A stretch of DNA of 64,000 nucleotides. It comes from Microbulbifer sediminum. GTDB taxonomy: Bacteria > Pseudomonadota > Gammaproteobacteria > Pseudomonadales > Cellvibrionaceae. Made by a program: the position numbers and the translations under genes. Below, in pieces: positions 63,330 through 64,000 of the stretch; position 1 is the stretch's first letter; every line of letters starts with the position of its first letter. The notes beneath the pieces were generated by a model, which was not told where the DNA came from, did no database searches, and saw only the letters and a program-made list of their open reading frames with translations. The DNA is taken from the NCBI RefSeq assembly GCF_021729035.1, contig NZ_JAJSAP010000009.1:39877-103876 (forward strand), in the 5' to 3' direction.

Positions 63330-64000
63330 ATGCTTTTTAATAGAATCGAGTTACTCAAGAAACGTGATTACGCACGTTATTTATCTCTTTTAGCTCTTCT
63401 TTTGGCACTGCTGTACACCATTAGTGCTACCTATTTAAAGCGACCCCACATTAATAGCACCCCTGAGAAAGCAGTCGAAGCCAATCATGTCCGCTCCGGT
63501 TTGGAACCTAGCCGCTCCTTAGACAACAAGACTATTGACGAAAGAAAGCATTCCCCTATCGAAATTCTTGATGCGCAAGAGTTATCAGTTCTAGAAGCCG
63601 ACTCGCAGCAGTGGAGGAGAAAACGGGGATACTTCAGCGAAGAGGAGCTGGGTCCCTATATGAGTTATGACCGGAAGACCCTTTGGAAACTCGCGAATCA
63701 GGGAGATTTAATCGCACTGGATCTTTGGGCGGAGACCCTTGACAGGGAGGGGTACGAAGAAGAAGCGATAGAAACCCGGCTTTTATCTGCCGCTTATGGA
63801 GCGACTGAACCACTGACAGAAATGGTCTCTATCTTCCGTACAAACCTCTGGTCCAATGACTTAAATGAAGATGATAGGGTGGTCAACCTTAAGTCAATGC
63901 TTGTCTACTCTGAAGTTGCCGCTATGCGAGGGGATCCGGAGGGAATTCTAGTGAGCCTGCATGAACTCCATAGAAGTGGCATTTCTCTTAGTGAGTCAGA
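63330..64000 (+). CDS. Membrane-anchored protein, cut by the window end
   Basis: Open from ATG 63330 to the right edge without a stop (223 complete codons), so the gene is partial. Residues about 16-36 form a transmembrane anchor (YLSLLALLLALLYTISATYL), followed by a charged linker and helical repeats with a SEL1/TPR-like rhythm (LANQGDLIALDLWAETLDRE). AGGAAGG lies directly upstream. It begins 97 bp after the small membrane-protein gene. No family is recognised from the visible part. Confidence 0.6.
   Translation, partial: MLFNRIELLKKRDYARYLSLLALLLALLYTISATYLKRPHINSTPEKAVEANHVRSGLEPSRSLDNKTIDERKHSPIEILDAQELSVLEADSQQWRRKRGYFSEEELGPYMSYDRKTLWKLANQGDLIALDLWAETLDREGYEEEAIETRLLSAAYGATEPLTEMVSIFRTNLWSNDLNEDDRVVNLKSMLVYSEVAAMRGDPEGILVSLHELHRSGISLSES

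Overview
The window reads as chromosome of a GC-rich marine gammaproteobacterium, most like Microbulbifer or a related Cellvibrionales genus. This is inferred from gene content (MtgA, RtcR-type RNA repair, OsmC-YcaO fusion, CLCA_X protein, SphA-like outer-membrane protein) and from the contrast between a GC-rich backbone and several AT-richer islands. No rRNA operon, CRISPR array, integrase or complete functional tRNA was seen.

Layout. 0.3-7.1 kb: housekeeping and envelope genes (Tat-exported PhoD phosphatase, MORN-repeat/C13-protease lipoprotein, DUF4166 protein, MtgA transglycosylase, a VAT-1-like oxidoreductase, a lipoprotein). 7.3-12.5 kb: a three-gene operon (FAN1-like VRR-NUC nuclease, Cas4-like nuclease fused to an Fe-S helicase, CLCA_X metalloprotease-like protein) behind a perfect-consensus LexA box, so probably an SOS-controlled DNA repair unit. 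13.4-15.3 kb: archease and an RtcB RNA ligase. 15.4-26.5 kb: DUF3291 protein, M16 protease, OsmC-YcaO fusion, RlaP-type nucleotidyltransferase, divergent LysR/VOC pair, TapT (DTW) and a GNAT. 26.6-32.5 kb: two very large proteins of unknown function in one operon, the second ending in an HNH/Endonuclease VII-like toxin-type domain.

33.0-38.9 kb holds a full RtcR-controlled RNA repair locus: rtcR runs rightward, and the opposite strand carries rtcB-rtcA-structured RNA-slipin behind a sigma-54 promoter. The 660-bp rtcA-slipin gap contains a tRNA-like RNA with complete acceptor, D and T arms but a shortened anticodon arm, followed by a second T-arm and further hairpins. Together with archease-RtcB, the RlaP-type enzyme and TapT, this gives an unusual density of tRNA/RNA repair genes within 25 kb.

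38.9-44.2 kb is an AT-richer island bounded by the intact 3' end of rtcR and a degraded second copy of it. It contains a membrane protein, remnants of an S41 protease and of a RAYT transposase, and three secreted-protein genes. 44.6-51.7 kb mixes an orphan Gly/Ser-tailed protein, DUF3592-type membrane proteins, an intact S41 protease, a membrane protein, DUF488 and an intact RAYT. 51.8-57.4 kb is a likely phage-defence island on the minus strand: GHKL ATPase, UG/Abi-like reverse transcriptase and SIR2 protein, with the SIR2 gene bracketed by direct repeats. 57.6-61.4 kb returns to GC-rich backbone (DUF885, SphA-like channel, LOG-family hydrolase). From about 61.4 kb to the right edge the sequence becomes AT-rich again with small unrecognised genes and one gene cut by the window end.
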